A stretch of 64,000 nt of DNA from Limnohabitans sp. JirII-31 (GCF_002778315.1 NZ_NESA01000002.1:124001-188000); one strand, 5' to 3'; shown: positions 41,201 to 50,289, counted from the first letter of the stretch. Notes: generated from the sequence alone by a model not told the origin. Numbers and translations: made by a program.

Positions 41201-42003
41201 AAGTCACTTTCGACTCGAAGAAAAATGCCCTGGTGTTCACCACCGGCACGGCATCCACCGAGTCCTACATCAAGGTCACAGGCGATTCGCGTTGGGGCTT
41301 GGACGGTTTGGATGCCCAGTTCGGTAAAACCACCACGTGGATCAAACCCACCCCATTCAAGGACGCGAAAAACGCCACGGTGTACATCGACGGTTTCGGC
41401 AAAGAGTCCTCCACGGCTGCGGGCTTTGATGTCTTGCCCGAGTGGTCACCGGTTTACTTCGACAAAGGCGAGCTGACCTTTGACACGGCGGGTAACTTGG
41501 TCTCTCCCAAACAAGGCGCACAACTCGACACCGTGTATCTGCCAAACGGTAAAGGTTCTTTGACCATCAACATCGACTACTCCAAGTCGACCCAGTTTGC
41601 CTCGCCCTATGCGGTGTTGTCGCAGTCGCAAGACGGCGCACCCGAAGGTGACCTGGTGGGCTTGGCCATCAAGGACGATGGCTTGGTCAACGCCAGCTAT
41701 TCCAACGGCGCCCAAAAGTCGCTTGGCAAAGTGGTGTTGGTGAACTTCTCCAACCCCACGGGCTTGCGCCAGATTGGCGACACCAGTTACTACAAAACCT
41801 CTGACTCCGGCACGCCTAAGTACGGTGAGGCAGGTTCAGCTGGTTACGGCACGGTGCGCTCGGGCGCGACCGAACGTGCCAACGTGGACTTGACGCAAGA
41901 GCTGGTGGACCTGATCACCGAGCAACGTAACTTCCAGGCCAACGCCAAAGCGATTGAGACCAGCACCTCGCTGACCTCGACCATCATTCAAATCCGTAAC
42001 TAA
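38221..42003 (+). CDS. flgE: Giant flagellar hook protein FlgE
   Basis: The ends are classical FlgE. The N-terminus is SFYTSLTGLNAATAQLGVTANNIANVSTVGFKRSRADF, followed by FSSNTLDLAISGDGFFPL. The C-terminus is VDLTQELVDLITEQRNFQANAKAIETSTSLTSTIIQIRN. At 1260 aa it is about three times the usual 400-450 aa. The extra ~800 residues (about 290-1090) are Ser/Thr/Ala/Val-rich beta-type sequence with several modules of about 70-100 residues. These should form large surface domains on the hook. One module (415-480) resembles one in FlgK. The reading frame is continuous with neighbour-like codon use, so it is not a frameshift artefact. Confidence 0.95.
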   Translation: MSFYTSLTGLNAATAQLGVTANNIANVSTVGFKRSRADFGDIFATSPLQKASSTIGQGVSLKRVTQEFGQGNMTFSSNTLDLAISGDGFFPLKSQDGFQDIFTRNGSFMMNDQYNVVNSAGQRLMAASVDSSGKANLTDMNVLTIPQKTTGMATQTSKVQLGLNFPADAPVIKADFNRNDPTTYNKSTALTVYDGGGNGYLATVYYVKTQNASQATPNNKWQTFVYVGDQLVDASLQQATNKTGDLMFVNKYGELKAKGDFKSAEDIAALNSSFSKKTYKFSLDQLNDVRTSQPAAITGGSAINLGTGSNDGVDFSTYNDLNKSDLLWKQGSSAVTYALSTGSLATTDSVSLTFGSPTTKTISVPVAASTELTTAAMAKALNADSDFGAKYVAQVPTTATLTGVSFGSTPAAGDFSSFSMTLGGKSISISNLAPVSGSLTSLAAELETRLRREDGGKTDISVSVNGSNLNIVDASGRLITTAALTKTVASAAIGTSTFSSGELKITAIDPNVSATAIAADIAVSQAGTPLATGFITANDTPYPRSQAGYVLTAASSPFKATFGPDAAPITVTGTSVAAFAQSLNDEATFAQSYKASVLPDGVTLVVTALDPTTANAAAITTALNISQTPSGGSYTPVLSSAASASGPTFNGRPADANFAGKKSVDDLKDLFSINIDNSIDPVTVGLESLVGKNLRLSGAQIAAELTNAINRAYGDEKPFNFSSLIGPTFSIQLTPANGSTPPAKLDIDLSQAGDASHNMRYEDLVKSVQSVVDANPAYKGIVVSYDTVTQKLVFTPGGNDKVTISSIQSSIGLTNPAVQGVNDDNVGISLSPSASASSYRAVNDERFGAKVEYDAVKGAFVFKSGTTGDASSVIISNIKPNSLATQSSKGLGMTGDANNYVVKPSKVDAMRGISSLPAVLNGNAMAVNVDNNFSVDDTNNKFVVSVNGVTGTVVVPPKDTYTLGTFMEALQSGINSLQGPSVDGATPQTVDGVKVTFDSKKNALVFTTGTASTESYIKVTGDSRWGLDGLDAQFGKTTTWIKPTPFKDAKNATVYIDGFGKESSTAAGFDVLPEWSPVYFDKGELTFDTAGNLVSPKQGAQLDTVYLPNGKGSLTINIDYSKSTQFASPYAVLSQSQDGAPEGDLVGLAIKDDGLVNASYSNGAQKSLGKVVLVNFSNPTGLRQIGDTSYYKTSDSGTPKYGEAGSAGYGTVRSGATERANVDLTQELVDLITEQRNFQANAKAIETSTSLTSTIIQIRN

Positions 42004-42037
42004 GCGGATTGACGCACGCATCGACTGAAAGAGTGAC

Positions 42038-42802
42038 ATGGACCGCTTAGCCTTTAACGCGATGGCCGCGATCAACGAAGAGCGCATTGGGCGCCACCAG
42101 TTGTCCAACGACATCGCCAACGTGTCCACCGTCGGTTTCAAAAGAACCTTCGAAGTCACCTTGCAGCCACACCAAGCCGTGGGCGAGGGCTTTGACTCAC
42201 GCTTGCAGCCGCGCATGTATGCCAACGACCAAATCATTTTGGACCCTGGTCCTTTGATGGTCACCGGGCGTGACTTGGACGTGGCCATGAACCACAAGAC
42301 CGTGTTGGGCGTGACCGCCAGCAACGGTGAGTTGGCTTTCACACGGCGCGGTGACTTGAAGGTCAACTCCAATGGCGTGCTGGAAACCGGCTCGGGCCAC
42401 ATTGTGCGCAGCCAAGACGGTGGGCCCATCACTGTGCCGCAAGGCTTCAAGCTGTCGTTTGGCTCAGACGGCAACCTCTACGCCATCGACCCGGCCCAAC
42501 CGGGCGTGCCGCAACAACAAGTGATTGCACAGCTCCTGCTCAAGGACGCCAGCGACACCGCCTTGGCCAAACGTGAAGACGGCTTGTTCAAAGTTGACGG
42601 AAAACCTCCTGGCACAGACTTTGCAAGTGGTACAGGGCCAGTTTCTTTGACACCGCAGGCCCTAGAGGGCAGCAGCGTCAATCCAATGGCATCGATGGTC
42701 AAGCTGATTGAACAGAGCCGCTCGTTTGAGCATCAGGTTCGAATCATCAAAGAAAGCAAGTCCAACGACGAGTCCGGCGCTTCCATGATGAAGGTCGGCT
42801 GA
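42038..42802 (+). CDS. flgF: Flagellar proximal rod protein FlgF
   Basis: FlgF (254 aa) is a rod subunit. It carries the N-terminal AINEERIGRHQLSNDIANVSTVGFKRTFEV, the central GPLMVTGRDLDVAM and the C-terminal VNPMASMVKLIEQSRSFEHQVRIIKESKSNDESGA. The usual SNNLANVNTTGFK motif is varied (SNDIANVSTVGFK). It lies between flgE and flgG as normal. Confidence 0.95.
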   Translation: MDRLAFNAMAAINEERIGRHQLSNDIANVSTVGFKRTFEVTLQPHQAVGEGFDSRLQPRMYANDQIILDPGPLMVTGRDLDVAMNHKTVLGVTASNGELAFTRRGDLKVNSNGVLETGSGHIVRSQDGGPITVPQGFKLSFGSDGNLYAIDPAQPGVPQQQVIAQLLLKDASDTALAKREDGLFKVDGKPPGTDFASGTGPVSLTPQALEGSSVNPMASMVKLIEQSRSFEHQVRIIKESKSNDESGASMMKVG

Positions 42803-42832
42803 ATTTGACAGATTACTAGGGAGCGAACAACC

Positions 42833-43618
42833 ATGGACGCATCATTGTGGGTAGCCAAGACAGGTTTAGACGCGCAGCAAACGCGTATGAACGTGATCTC
42901 CAACAACTTGGCCAACGTGAACACGACCGGGTTCAAACGCGACCGCGCGGTGTTTGAAGACTTGCTCTATCAAAACATCAAGCAACCCGGTGGCCAAACC
43001 ACGGCCAACACACAGTCTCCCACCGGCTTGATGCTGGGTACGGGTGTGAAGATCAATGCCACTGAAAAACTGCACATGCAGGGCAACATGGTCAACACGC
43101 AGGCGCCGTTGGATGTGGCCATCACGGGTGACGGTTACTTCCAAGTTCAAATGCCCGATGGCACCACCAGCTACTCGCGCGACGGCAACTTCAAAATCTC
43201 CAGCACCGGTCAATTGGTCACGGCTCTGGGTTTCCCGATGGTGCCCAACATCACCATTCCCAACAACGCAGCTGCGTTGACGATCGGCCGCGATGGCGCG
43301 GTGAGCGTGGAGTTGGTGGCAGGTGCAGGAGCACAAAACATTGGCCAGGTTCAATTGGCGCGTTTCGTCAACCCAAGTGGCTTGAAGCCCATTGGCAACA
43401 ACTTGTACGAAGCCTCACAAGCCAGCGGCGCTGCGCAAATTTTGCAACCCGGTGTCAACGGTGCGGGTACTTTGAACCAAGGTTCTTTGGAGGCCTCCAA
43501 CGTCAACGTGGTGGAGGAGATGGTCAACATGATCGAAACCCAACGCGCCTACGAGATCAATTCCAAAGCCATCTCGGCGGTGGACGGCATGCTCAAGTTC
43601 TTGAACCAAAACGTTTGA
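42833..43618 (+). CDS. flgG: Flagellar distal rod protein FlgG
   Basis: FlgG (261 aa) forms the distal rod. It has MDASLWVAKTGLDAQQTRMNVISNNLANVNTTGFKRDRAVFEDLLYQNI, APLDVAITGDGYFQVQMPDGT and the C-terminal EASNVNVVEEMVNMIETQRAYEINSKAISAVDGMLKFLNQNV. Length and motifs are canonical. Confidence 0.98.
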   Translation: MDASLWVAKTGLDAQQTRMNVISNNLANVNTTGFKRDRAVFEDLLYQNIKQPGGQTTANTQSPTGLMLGTGVKINATEKLHMQGNMVNTQAPLDVAITGDGYFQVQMPDGTTSYSRDGNFKISSTGQLVTALGFPMVPNITIPNNAAALTIGRDGAVSVELVAGAGAQNIGQVQLARFVNPSGLKPIGNNLYEASQASGAAQILQPGVNGAGTLNQGSLEASNVNVVEEMVNMIETQRAYEINSKAISAVDGMLKFLNQNV

Positions 43619-43630
43619 TCAAGGCACATC

Positions 43631-44314
43631 ATGAACACGCTGCGCTCCCTCTCTGCTTTGGCCCTGGTGGCCTTGTTGCAAGCCTGTGCTGCCGACAACA
43701 CCGAGTTGGTGTTGAAGCCATCACCCGAATTTGCCCCGGTCTATCCACTGGCCTCCGACCGGCCAAAAGTTGCCACCGGCGGCATCTACAGCAACCGCCA
43801 AAGCGATGCCTGGTTTGGCCGTGGCCGCAATTACCAAGTGGGCGACATCATCACGGTGTTGTTGAACGAATCCACCCAAGCCGCACGCACTCAAAACAGC
43901 GAAATCAACCGTGATTCGAAAAACACCTTGCCCTCGGGTTTCAGCACCCAGGTGGGCAAGATGAGTCCGTTCTTGAACGGCATTGATTTGACCAACAACG
44001 CCATTGACAGCAAGAGCAAAGGCCAAGCAGACCAACAGGCCTCCTTGGTGGGCTCGGTGGCTGTGACGGTGGTTGAAATTTTGGCCAACGGCAACTTGGT
44101 CATCCGCGGTGAAAAGAAACTCGGTTTGGCCGAGGGCACCGAAGTGATTCAAGTCACCGGGGTGATTCGCCCTGAAGACGTGGGCCCCAACAGCACCGTG
44201 CAGTCGCGCCGTTTGGCCAACGCACAAATTGCTTACCGTGGTACCGGCGACTTGGCCAATGCCACACGCGTGGGCTGGGGAACCAGCTTGATGCACAAGC
44301 TTTGGCCTTTCTGA
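43631..44314 (+). CDS. flgH: Flagellar L-ring lipoprotein FlgH
   Basis: FlgH (227 aa) forms the outer-membrane L-ring. The lipoprotein signal ends at ALLQACAAD, with the lipid-anchored Cys near residue 18. The conserved body includes GRNYQVGDIITVLLNESTQAARTQ, GSVAVTVVEILANGNLVIRGEKKLGLAEGTEVIQVTGVIRPEDVGPNSTVQSRRLANAQIAYRGTGDL. It is followed directly by flgI. Confidence 0.97.
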   Translation: MNTLRSLSALALVALLQACAADNTELVLKPSPEFAPVYPLASDRPKVATGGIYSNRQSDAWFGRGRNYQVGDIITVLLNESTQAARTQNSEINRDSKNTLPSGFSTQVGKMSPFLNGIDLTNNAIDSKSKGQADQQASLVGSVAVTVVEILANGNLVIRGEKKLGLAEGTEVIQVTGVIRPEDVGPNSTVQSRRLANAQIAYRGTGDLANATRVGWGTSLMHKLWPF

Positions 44315-44329
44315 TTGAACGAGATACTT

Positions 44330-45469
44330 ATGACGCGCTTTTCTCACATGGTTAAAACCTGCCTGGCTGGCTTGTGCCTGTTGGCTGCGGGTGCAGCGTG
44401 CGCTGACCGCGTTAAGGATTTGGCTTCTCTGGCTGCCCAACGCCCCAACCAATTGATTGGTTATGGTTTGGTGGTGGGCTTGCAAGGCACAGGTGACGAC
44501 GCCTCAGTACCTTTCACCACCCAAAGCATGAAAGCCATGTTGGCGCAAATGGGCGTGCGTATCGACGGCCCGTTGACCGACTTTGAACAAGCCACCACGG
44601 CGGCACGTGTGGACATCAAAAACACCGCCGCAGTGTTGGTCACCGCTGACTTGCCAGGCTTTGCCAAGCCCGGTCAACGCATCGACATCAACGTCTCGGC
44701 CATCGGCAAAGCCACCAACTTGCGCGGCGGCAGCTTGGTCATGACGGCCATGCGCGGTGTGGACGGCGAAATTTATGCCTTGGCTCAGGGCGCGCTCACG
44801 GCCACTGGCATTGATGCAGGCGCAGCAGGATCGAAAGTCCAAATTGGCGTGCCCACCTCGGCGCGTATCCCGGGTGGTGCCATCGTGGAACGCGTGGTGG
44901 ACACGCCGTTTGAGAGTTCAGAGAACATCATCTTCAACATCCGTGAAAACGACTTCTCCACCACGACGGCCATCGTCAACGCGATCAATAAAAAATTTGG
45001 CGGCGACATTGCACAAGCTTTGGATGGTGTATCGGTATCGGTACGAGCCCCCCAAAACTTGAACCAACGTGTGGCCTTCATGAGCATGGTGGAGTCGCTG
45101 GAAGTCACCCCAGGTGAACCACCGGCACGCGTGGTCATCAACTCACGCACCGGTACGGTGGTGATCAACCGCTCGGTGCGCGTCACTGCCGCGGCTGTGT
45201 CGCACGGCACTATCTCGGTGGCCATCACTGCCACCAACGAAATTTCACAGCCCAATATGCTGGCCGGTGGTCAAACCGCTGCGGTGCAAAACGCCGATGT
45301 CAAAGTGGCCGAACCCAACAACCCCATGTTCTTGTTCCAGCCCGGTGTGGAGCTGCGTCAAATTGTGGATGCGGTCAACCAAGTGGGTGCCACACCGTCG
45401 GCCTTGATTGCCATTCTTGAAGCCTTGAAAAGTTCTGGCAGCTTGCGTGCCGAGCTGATCATCATCTAA
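44330..45469 (+). CDS. flgI: Flagellar P-ring protein FlgI
   Basis: FlgI (379 aa) forms the periplasmic P-ring. It has a cleavable signal (about 1-25, ending ACA), followed by DRVKDLASLAAQRPNQLIGYGLVVGLQGTGDDASVPFTTQSM and a C-terminal MFLFQPGVELRQIVDAVNQVGATPSALIAILEALKSSGSLRAELIII. The ATG at 44330 begins a good signal peptide; a TTG five codons upstream is less likely. FlgA (34391-35191) is its chaperone. Confidence 0.97.
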   Translation: MTRFSHMVKTCLAGLCLLAAGAACADRVKDLASLAAQRPNQLIGYGLVVGLQGTGDDASVPFTTQSMKAMLAQMGVRIDGPLTDFEQATTAARVDIKNTAAVLVTADLPGFAKPGQRIDINVSAIGKATNLRGGSLVMTAMRGVDGEIYALAQGALTATGIDAGAAGSKVQIGVPTSARIPGGAIVERVVDTPFESSENIIFNIRENDFSTTTAIVNAINKKFGGDIAQALDGVSVSVRAPQNLNQRVAFMSMVESLEVTPGEPPARVVINSRTGTVVINRSVRVTAAAVSHGTISVAITATNEISQPNMLAGGQTAAVQNADVKVAEPNNPMFLFQPGVELRQIVDAVNQVGATPSALIAILEALKSSGSLRAELIII

Positions 45470-45487
45470 CCCGTCTCAGAGCACGCC

Positions 45488-45967
45488 ATGAGCAGCCCCG
45501 TCGACACCTCCACCGCCCGGTCCTATTTGGACTTTTCGGGCCTGGGCGAGTTGCGTGGCCAGGCGCAGCAAAACAGTGACAAGGCGCTGAAAGAGTCGGC
45601 GCAACAGTTCGAGGGCTTGTTCATCCAGATGATGATGAAGTCCATGCGCGAAGCTTCCACGCCAATGAAGGACGAAGACAACGAGTCCAATGCCCGCGAG
45701 AGCTTTGAAAACATGTTTGACAAAGAAGTCTCGGTGCAAATGGCCAAACGGGGCGCCATGGGGGTGGCCGACTTCATGGCCAAAGCCGTCAAGCAACAAA
45801 CCCAGCCCAGCACCGCCGACATGCTCAAAGCCCGCACCGGCATGGCTCTGCATCCCGCAGAACAAGCCATGCCCATGGGCAAACCGGCAGACCCCAGCAT
45901 GACGCTGCAAAAGCCGCGCATCAAAACGCTGGATGAACTCAAACTCATGAACAGGAGCGGTTCATGA
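45488..45967 (+). CDS. flgJ: Rod-binding protein FlgJ, lacking the peptidoglycan hydrolase domain
   Basis: This 159-aa protein contains only the N-terminal rod-binding half of FlgJ (DKALKESAQQFEGLFIQMMMKSMREAST...ENMFDKEVSVQMAKRGAMGVADFMAKAV) and a short tail. Full gammaproteobacterial FlgJ is about 310 aa and carries a C-terminal glucosaminidase/muramidase domain, which is absent here. The stop is followed at once by flgK with a 4-bp overlap, so it is not a truncation by frameshift inside a longer gene. The hydrolase function is probably supplied by the LysM transglycosylase at 35291-36442. Confidence 0.95.
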   Translation: MSSPVDTSTARSYLDFSGLGELRGQAQQNSDKALKESAQQFEGLFIQMMMKSMREASTPMKDEDNESNARESFENMFDKEVSVQMAKRGAMGVADFMAKAVKQQTQPSTADMLKARTGMALHPAEQAMPMGKPADPSMTLQKPRIKTLDELKLMNRSGS

Positions 45968-48900
45968 GCGACATGTTGGGCATCAGCAGCAATGCCATCG
46001 GCGCTTACCAGCGTGCACTGAGCACGGTGAGCAACAACATTGCCAACGTCAACACCGAAGGTTATTCGCGCCAAGACGTGGTGCTCAAAGACACGGCGCC
46101 TTCCAAAGCGGCCAATATGTTTTTTGGCACTGGCGTGGCACTGGAGGCCGTCAAGCGCCAGTTCGATGCTTTTGCCGAATCGAACCTGCGCAACAGCACC
46201 AGCGATTTGTCGAGTCAAAAGCCCATGGTCGAATACACCAAGCGGGTGATGGACATCATGGGCGACAAGAGCGTGGGCTTGAGTTCAGCCTTGGACGACT
46301 TCTTTGCCGCCGCCAACAGCCTGTCGGCCGATCCTGCATCTTCTGTTCAACGCAGCACCTTCTTGCGCAGCTCAGAGGGCTTGGGCTCTCGTTTTGCAGA
46401 ACTGTCTGGCCAGCTTGATTTGGTGGGCACCGAGACCCGTCAAGCGCTGGAAAGCACGACCAATCAAGTCAACACCCTCACGGCGCAACTGGCCCTGGTG
46501 AACCAAAACATGGCCAAGTCGGCCTCCTTGGAGGGACAGTCCGCTGAAATTTTGGACCGGCGTGATTTGTTGTTGCGTCAACTCTCAGACTTGGTCCGAA
46601 TCAAAACCAGTTTTGCCACCAACGGCACAGTGAATGTGAGTTTGGGCAATACCGCCACGCAAAGTGTGGTGGTGGACGGTCAAAAGTCGCGTCCGATTGG
46701 CATTGACACATCGGTCAAAGGCAAAACAGAACTCTTGCTGGACCCCTACGGAAAAACCGAGTCGCTGGCTGCTGCAAGCGGTGGTCAGTTGGGGGGCTTA
46801 CAAACTTTCATCAGTCAGGTCTTAGAGCCTGCGCAGAAAAACCTCAATTTCTTGGCCAAAACGGTGGTGACCGAGGCCAACAACATTCAGACCAACGGCA
46901 TCGACGGCTATGGCCAAACAGGGCAAAACCTGTTCGCCTTAGACCCCAGCGCCACGAATGAAGCTGCTGGTATTCATGTGGCTCTCAATGACGCCATGCG
47001 TGTGGCCACGGCGGCGCAATTTCGCGTCAGTGAAGCCAACGCCAACACCAGCAACACACGCGCCAGTGTGCAGTATTCAGTTGGCTCCAAGCCGATGGGC
47101 AACGGTATCAGCAACACCAGCTTGGTGAACAACCCCAACCCGACAGCAGGCGTCACCATCAAGGTGGAAGGGGCGCATGTTTTCAGTCCGGTGACCACTT
47201 TGTCTGCCGGCGTCAAAGCCACCTTTTATTTGGACGACGCCAAGCCAGGCCAGCAACTGCAAGTCTTGACCCGCGATGGTCGGCAACTGCTGGGACAAAC
47301 CTTGAGTGAGACGGAAAAGTTTCAGATGCTCACGCCCGACAACGGGTTTGTGCCTAACTCGACCTACAGTGACGCCTATCTCAACCAAACCGGCGATAAA
47401 AGTTATCGCCAGATGGACGTCTTTTACGGTGCCATGGCCAAGGTTCGGTACGCCCAGGTGTTCGATAAAAACGGGGCGGCCGCACCACCCCAAGCGCAAG
47501 CTGCCGTGCTTGAGACGGGGCGCATCCCCGACAACGCTGCGGGCACACAAATTCAGGCCGGCGCCATTGTGCTCAACGGGGTGAGTCTGCCAGACCTCAC
47601 CACACAGCCAGCCACCGCTTTGTCGCCCAACGACGTGGCCGCCTGGGTCAATGGTGCATCCAAAGTCACCGTGTCGATTCCTGACTTCAATGGGTTTCAA
47701 GCCTCTGTGGGTGGCGTCAAGCTCGACGCCCAGGCTTTGAATCCTGTCCCCAACGATTTGGTGACCTTGGCCAGCACCTTGCAAGCGCGTTTGCGCGCCT
47801 TAGATGGCAGCAACAACATCAGCGTGAGCTTGATCAACAACGACCAAGACATTCAAATCACCGACGCCATGGGGCGCGCGATCAGCGATGTGTCCGTGAC
47901 GCCCAATGGGGGTTCTACATCGGGCGGCACGGTCTCGGTCGTCAGCAGTTTGACCTCACAGACTGGCGTTCATGCCGAGGTGTTCAGCGAAATTCGCGTA
48001 CCCACGCAGCAACTGGACTTTTCCAAACACCTCAAAATCAATGGCCAATTGGTGACAGGGGCCTTCAAAGACGTGAAGGGCTTGGTCGATGCCGTGAATG
48101 CTTTGCAACCCGGCATCGGTGTGAAAGCCAGCGTCAAAGATGGCGAACTGGTGATTTCCTCACTCACCACCGGCGCGCCGATTGTGTTGAACACCGATGC
48201 CGTCGCGGGTGAAGGCAGCAACAACTTGCTGGGCTTGTCGGCGATGACTTACAACGGTCAGGTGCGTTTGGTGCAAGTCGCGCGTGACTTGCACATTCCA
48301 AGCACCAACATTGACTTGAATCGAAAAATACAAATCAATGGCGTGAGCATCAACACCGCAGGGCTTACCGCGTTGCCTTTGACCGATCGCCTACAGGCCT
48401 TGGCAGACCGTATCAACGATCCAAGCCAAGACCCAAGCCCAGGTGTCAAAGCCTCGATTGGTTTTTATGGCGATTTGGTGCTCACCACCACCGATGCCTC
48501 TGGCACGGCCAATATTTCCATCGGTCCAGGTAAAAACAGTGACGGTACGTACGAGCAAAACGGTTTGGGCCTAGAGCCGCTGGATTACTCGGTCGAAGAT
48601 CGCCTCAAACAGTTGTCTGTCAACGACCCTGCCAAGGTCGACATCCGTTTGTCCTTTGGCAGCTATGGCGACCCGGCCCTCATGGGCTCGCCTGCCGACT
48701 TGGCGAAAGCGGGCTTGCGCACAGGTGCCTACATCGAGGGTGGTTCACAAGACGATCTGTTGGTGTTTGTCACTGGACAAGGCAAAGCCAGTGTGGCGGC
48801 CAGTTTCAGTGGCACGCCCTCTGACATGCGTGATAACTTGCGCAGCCAGTCGCTGGTGGTCAACTTCACAGCGGCGGACCGCTACACCATCACCGATGCC

Positions 48901-49353
48901 AAAACGGGTACGCAACTCGCTGATCGACATTACGACCCGACGGTGCTGGAGCCTCTGATTGACTTCGAAGGATTGCAACTCAAGCTCTCGCACAACCCCA
49001 GCGTTGGCGACAGTTTCCAAATCGATGGCAACCAAGATGGCTTGGGCAACAACGTCAACATGTTGGCCATGGTGGACTTGGCGAAAAAGCCGGTCATTGG
49101 TGACAAAACCATTGCCAACAGTTACATCGACCAAATCAACAACGTGGGTAACTTGGCGCAACAAGCCAACATCACCCAACAAGCCTTGACAGTGGTGAAC
49201 GACCAAGCGGTGGCCGCACGCGACAAAGTCTCAGGCGTGAATTTGGACGAAGAGGCTGCTGCGCTGATTCGTTACCAGCAGGCGTACCAGGCGTCGGCCA
49301 AAGCGCTACAGGTGTCAGGCCAGTTGTTTGACTCGATCGTACAAATTCGGTGA
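45964..49353 (+). CDS. flgK: Giant hook-filament junction protein FlgK (HAP1)
   Basis: FlgK joins hook and filament. The N-terminal ISSNAIGAYQRALSTVSNNIANVNTEGYSRQDVVL and the C-terminal DKVSGVNLDEEAAALIRYQQAYQASAKALQVSGQLFDSIVQIR are standard. The protein is 1129 aa, about twice the usual length. The extra part (about 350-1000) is beta-rich and contains repeated modules, such as 577-643 (resembling FlgE 415-480), 685-750 and 780-850. It overlaps flgJ by 4 bp (ATGA). Confidence 0.95.
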   Translation: MSDMLGISSNAIGAYQRALSTVSNNIANVNTEGYSRQDVVLKDTAPSKAANMFFGTGVALEAVKRQFDAFAESNLRNSTSDLSSQKPMVEYTKRVMDIMGDKSVGLSSALDDFFAAANSLSADPASSVQRSTFLRSSEGLGSRFAELSGQLDLVGTETRQALESTTNQVNTLTAQLALVNQNMAKSASLEGQSAEILDRRDLLLRQLSDLVRIKTSFATNGTVNVSLGNTATQSVVVDGQKSRPIGIDTSVKGKTELLLDPYGKTESLAAASGGQLGGLQTFISQVLEPAQKNLNFLAKTVVTEANNIQTNGIDGYGQTGQNLFALDPSATNEAAGIHVALNDAMRVATAAQFRVSEANANTSNTRASVQYSVGSKPMGNGISNTSLVNNPNPTAGVTIKVEGAHVFSPVTTLSAGVKATFYLDDAKPGQQLQVLTRDGRQLLGQTLSETEKFQMLTPDNGFVPNSTYSDAYLNQTGDKSYRQMDVFYGAMAKVRYAQVFDKNGAAAPPQAQAAVLETGRIPDNAAGTQIQAGAIVLNGVSLPDLTTQPATALSPNDVAAWVNGASKVTVSIPDFNGFQASVGGVKLDAQALNPVPNDLVTLASTLQARLRALDGSNNISVSLINNDQDIQITDAMGRAISDVSVTPNGGSTSGGTVSVVSSLTSQTGVHAEVFSEIRVPTQQLDFSKHLKINGQLVTGAFKDVKGLVDAVNALQPGIGVKASVKDGELVISSLTTGAPIVLNTDAVAGEGSNNLLGLSAMTYNGQVRLVQVARDLHIPSTNIDLNRKIQINGVSINTAGLTALPLTDRLQALADRINDPSQDPSPGVKASIGFYGDLVLTTTDASGTANISIGPGKNSDGTYEQNGLGLEPLDYSVEDRLKQLSVNDPAKVDIRLSFGSYGDPALMGSPADLAKAGLRTGAYIEGGSQDDLLVFVTGQGKASVAASFSGTPSDMRDNLRSQSLVVNFTAADRYTITDAKTGTQLADRHYDPTVLEPLIDFEGLQLKLSHNPSVGDSFQIDGNQDGLGNNVNMLAMVDLAKKPVIGDKTIANSYIDQINNVGNLAQQANITQQALTVVNDQAVAARDKVSGVNLDEEAAALIRYQQAYQASAKALQVSGQLFDSIVQIR

Positions 49354-49365
49354 TAGAGAGAGCCC

Positions 49366-50289
49366 ATGAAAATATCCACCACGCTTTACTTTGACCGTGC
49401 CACCCAGCAACTGGGCAATGTGCAGGGCGAACTGGCCAAAACACAAGAGCAGTTGTCGACCGGTAAACAAATTGTCAAACCGAGTGATTCGCCAGACAAA
49501 GCTTCCTTGGTCACACGGCTGGAGTCAGAGTTGGCACGTCAAGCCAGCTACCAAAACACCTTGAAGTCGGTCAACACACGCCTACAGTCGGAAGAGACAG
49601 CCCTCAAAAACACCAGCGATGTGCTGTTGCGCATCAAAGAACTGTCGATTCAAGCGTCCAGCGATACCTTGGCTCCGGCAGATCGTCAGTCACTCGCGCT
49701 CGAAGTCACGTCGTTGAAAGAACAAATTTTGAGTTTGGCCAATTCGCAAGACACCAATGGAAATTATTTGTTTTCGGGCAGTCGTGTGGGGCAGCCTGCA
49801 TTTGGGCAAGACGCCAGCGGACAAGTGGTGTACCAAGGCGATCAGGCACGCATGAAAGTGGCGGTGGGTGACAACCGCCGCATGAACATGAACATGCCGG
49901 GCTCTGATGCGTTTGTCAAAGTGGTGCGCACAGACAGCAAAGGTCAAAAAACGGCAGTGAGTTTCTTCCAAGCCTTGGACGATCTGTCCAACGCCATCAA
50001 AAATTCCGACCACGCCAAGATGCAAAGTGGCATTGCCGAGATGGACAGTTTGCAACAAGGCACCAGCGATGCGCTGGCTCAGGTGGGCACGGACATGAAC
50101 GTGGTGGACATGCAAAACAGCGTGCTTGATGAGGTGACGCTGCGCTTGAAAACCACCAAGTCCGATACCGAAGACTTGGACTACACCTCAGCCATCACCA
50201 AAATGAACAAAGACCAGTTGGCGCTGGAGGCGGCGCAAAGCAGCTTTGCCAAGATTTCGCAACTGAGTTTGTTCAAGTACATGAACTGA
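49366..50289 (+). CDS. flgL: Hook-filament junction protein FlgL (HAP3)
   Basis: FlgL (307 aa) is the second junction protein. The N-terminus KISTTLYFDRATQQLGNVQGELAKTQEQLSTGKQIVKPSDSPDKASLVTRLESELARQASY and the C-terminal helix EDLDYTSAITKMNKDQLALEAAQSSFAKISQLSLFKYMN match the family. Unlike FlgE and FlgK it has normal length. It lies 12 bp after flgK and ends the flgB run. Confidence 0.96.
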   Translation: MKISTTLYFDRATQQLGNVQGELAKTQEQLSTGKQIVKPSDSPDKASLVTRLESELARQASYQNTLKSVNTRLQSEETALKNTSDVLLRIKELSIQASSDTLAPADRQSLALEVTSLKEQILSLANSQDTNGNYLFSGSRVGQPAFGQDASGQVVYQGDQARMKVAVGDNRRMNMNMPGSDAFVKVVRTDSKGQKTAVSFFQALDDLSNAIKNSDHAKMQSGIAEMDSLQQGTSDALAQVGTDMNVVDMQNSVLDEVTLRLKTTKSDTEDLDYTSAITKMNKDQLALEAAQSSFAKISQLSLFKYMN

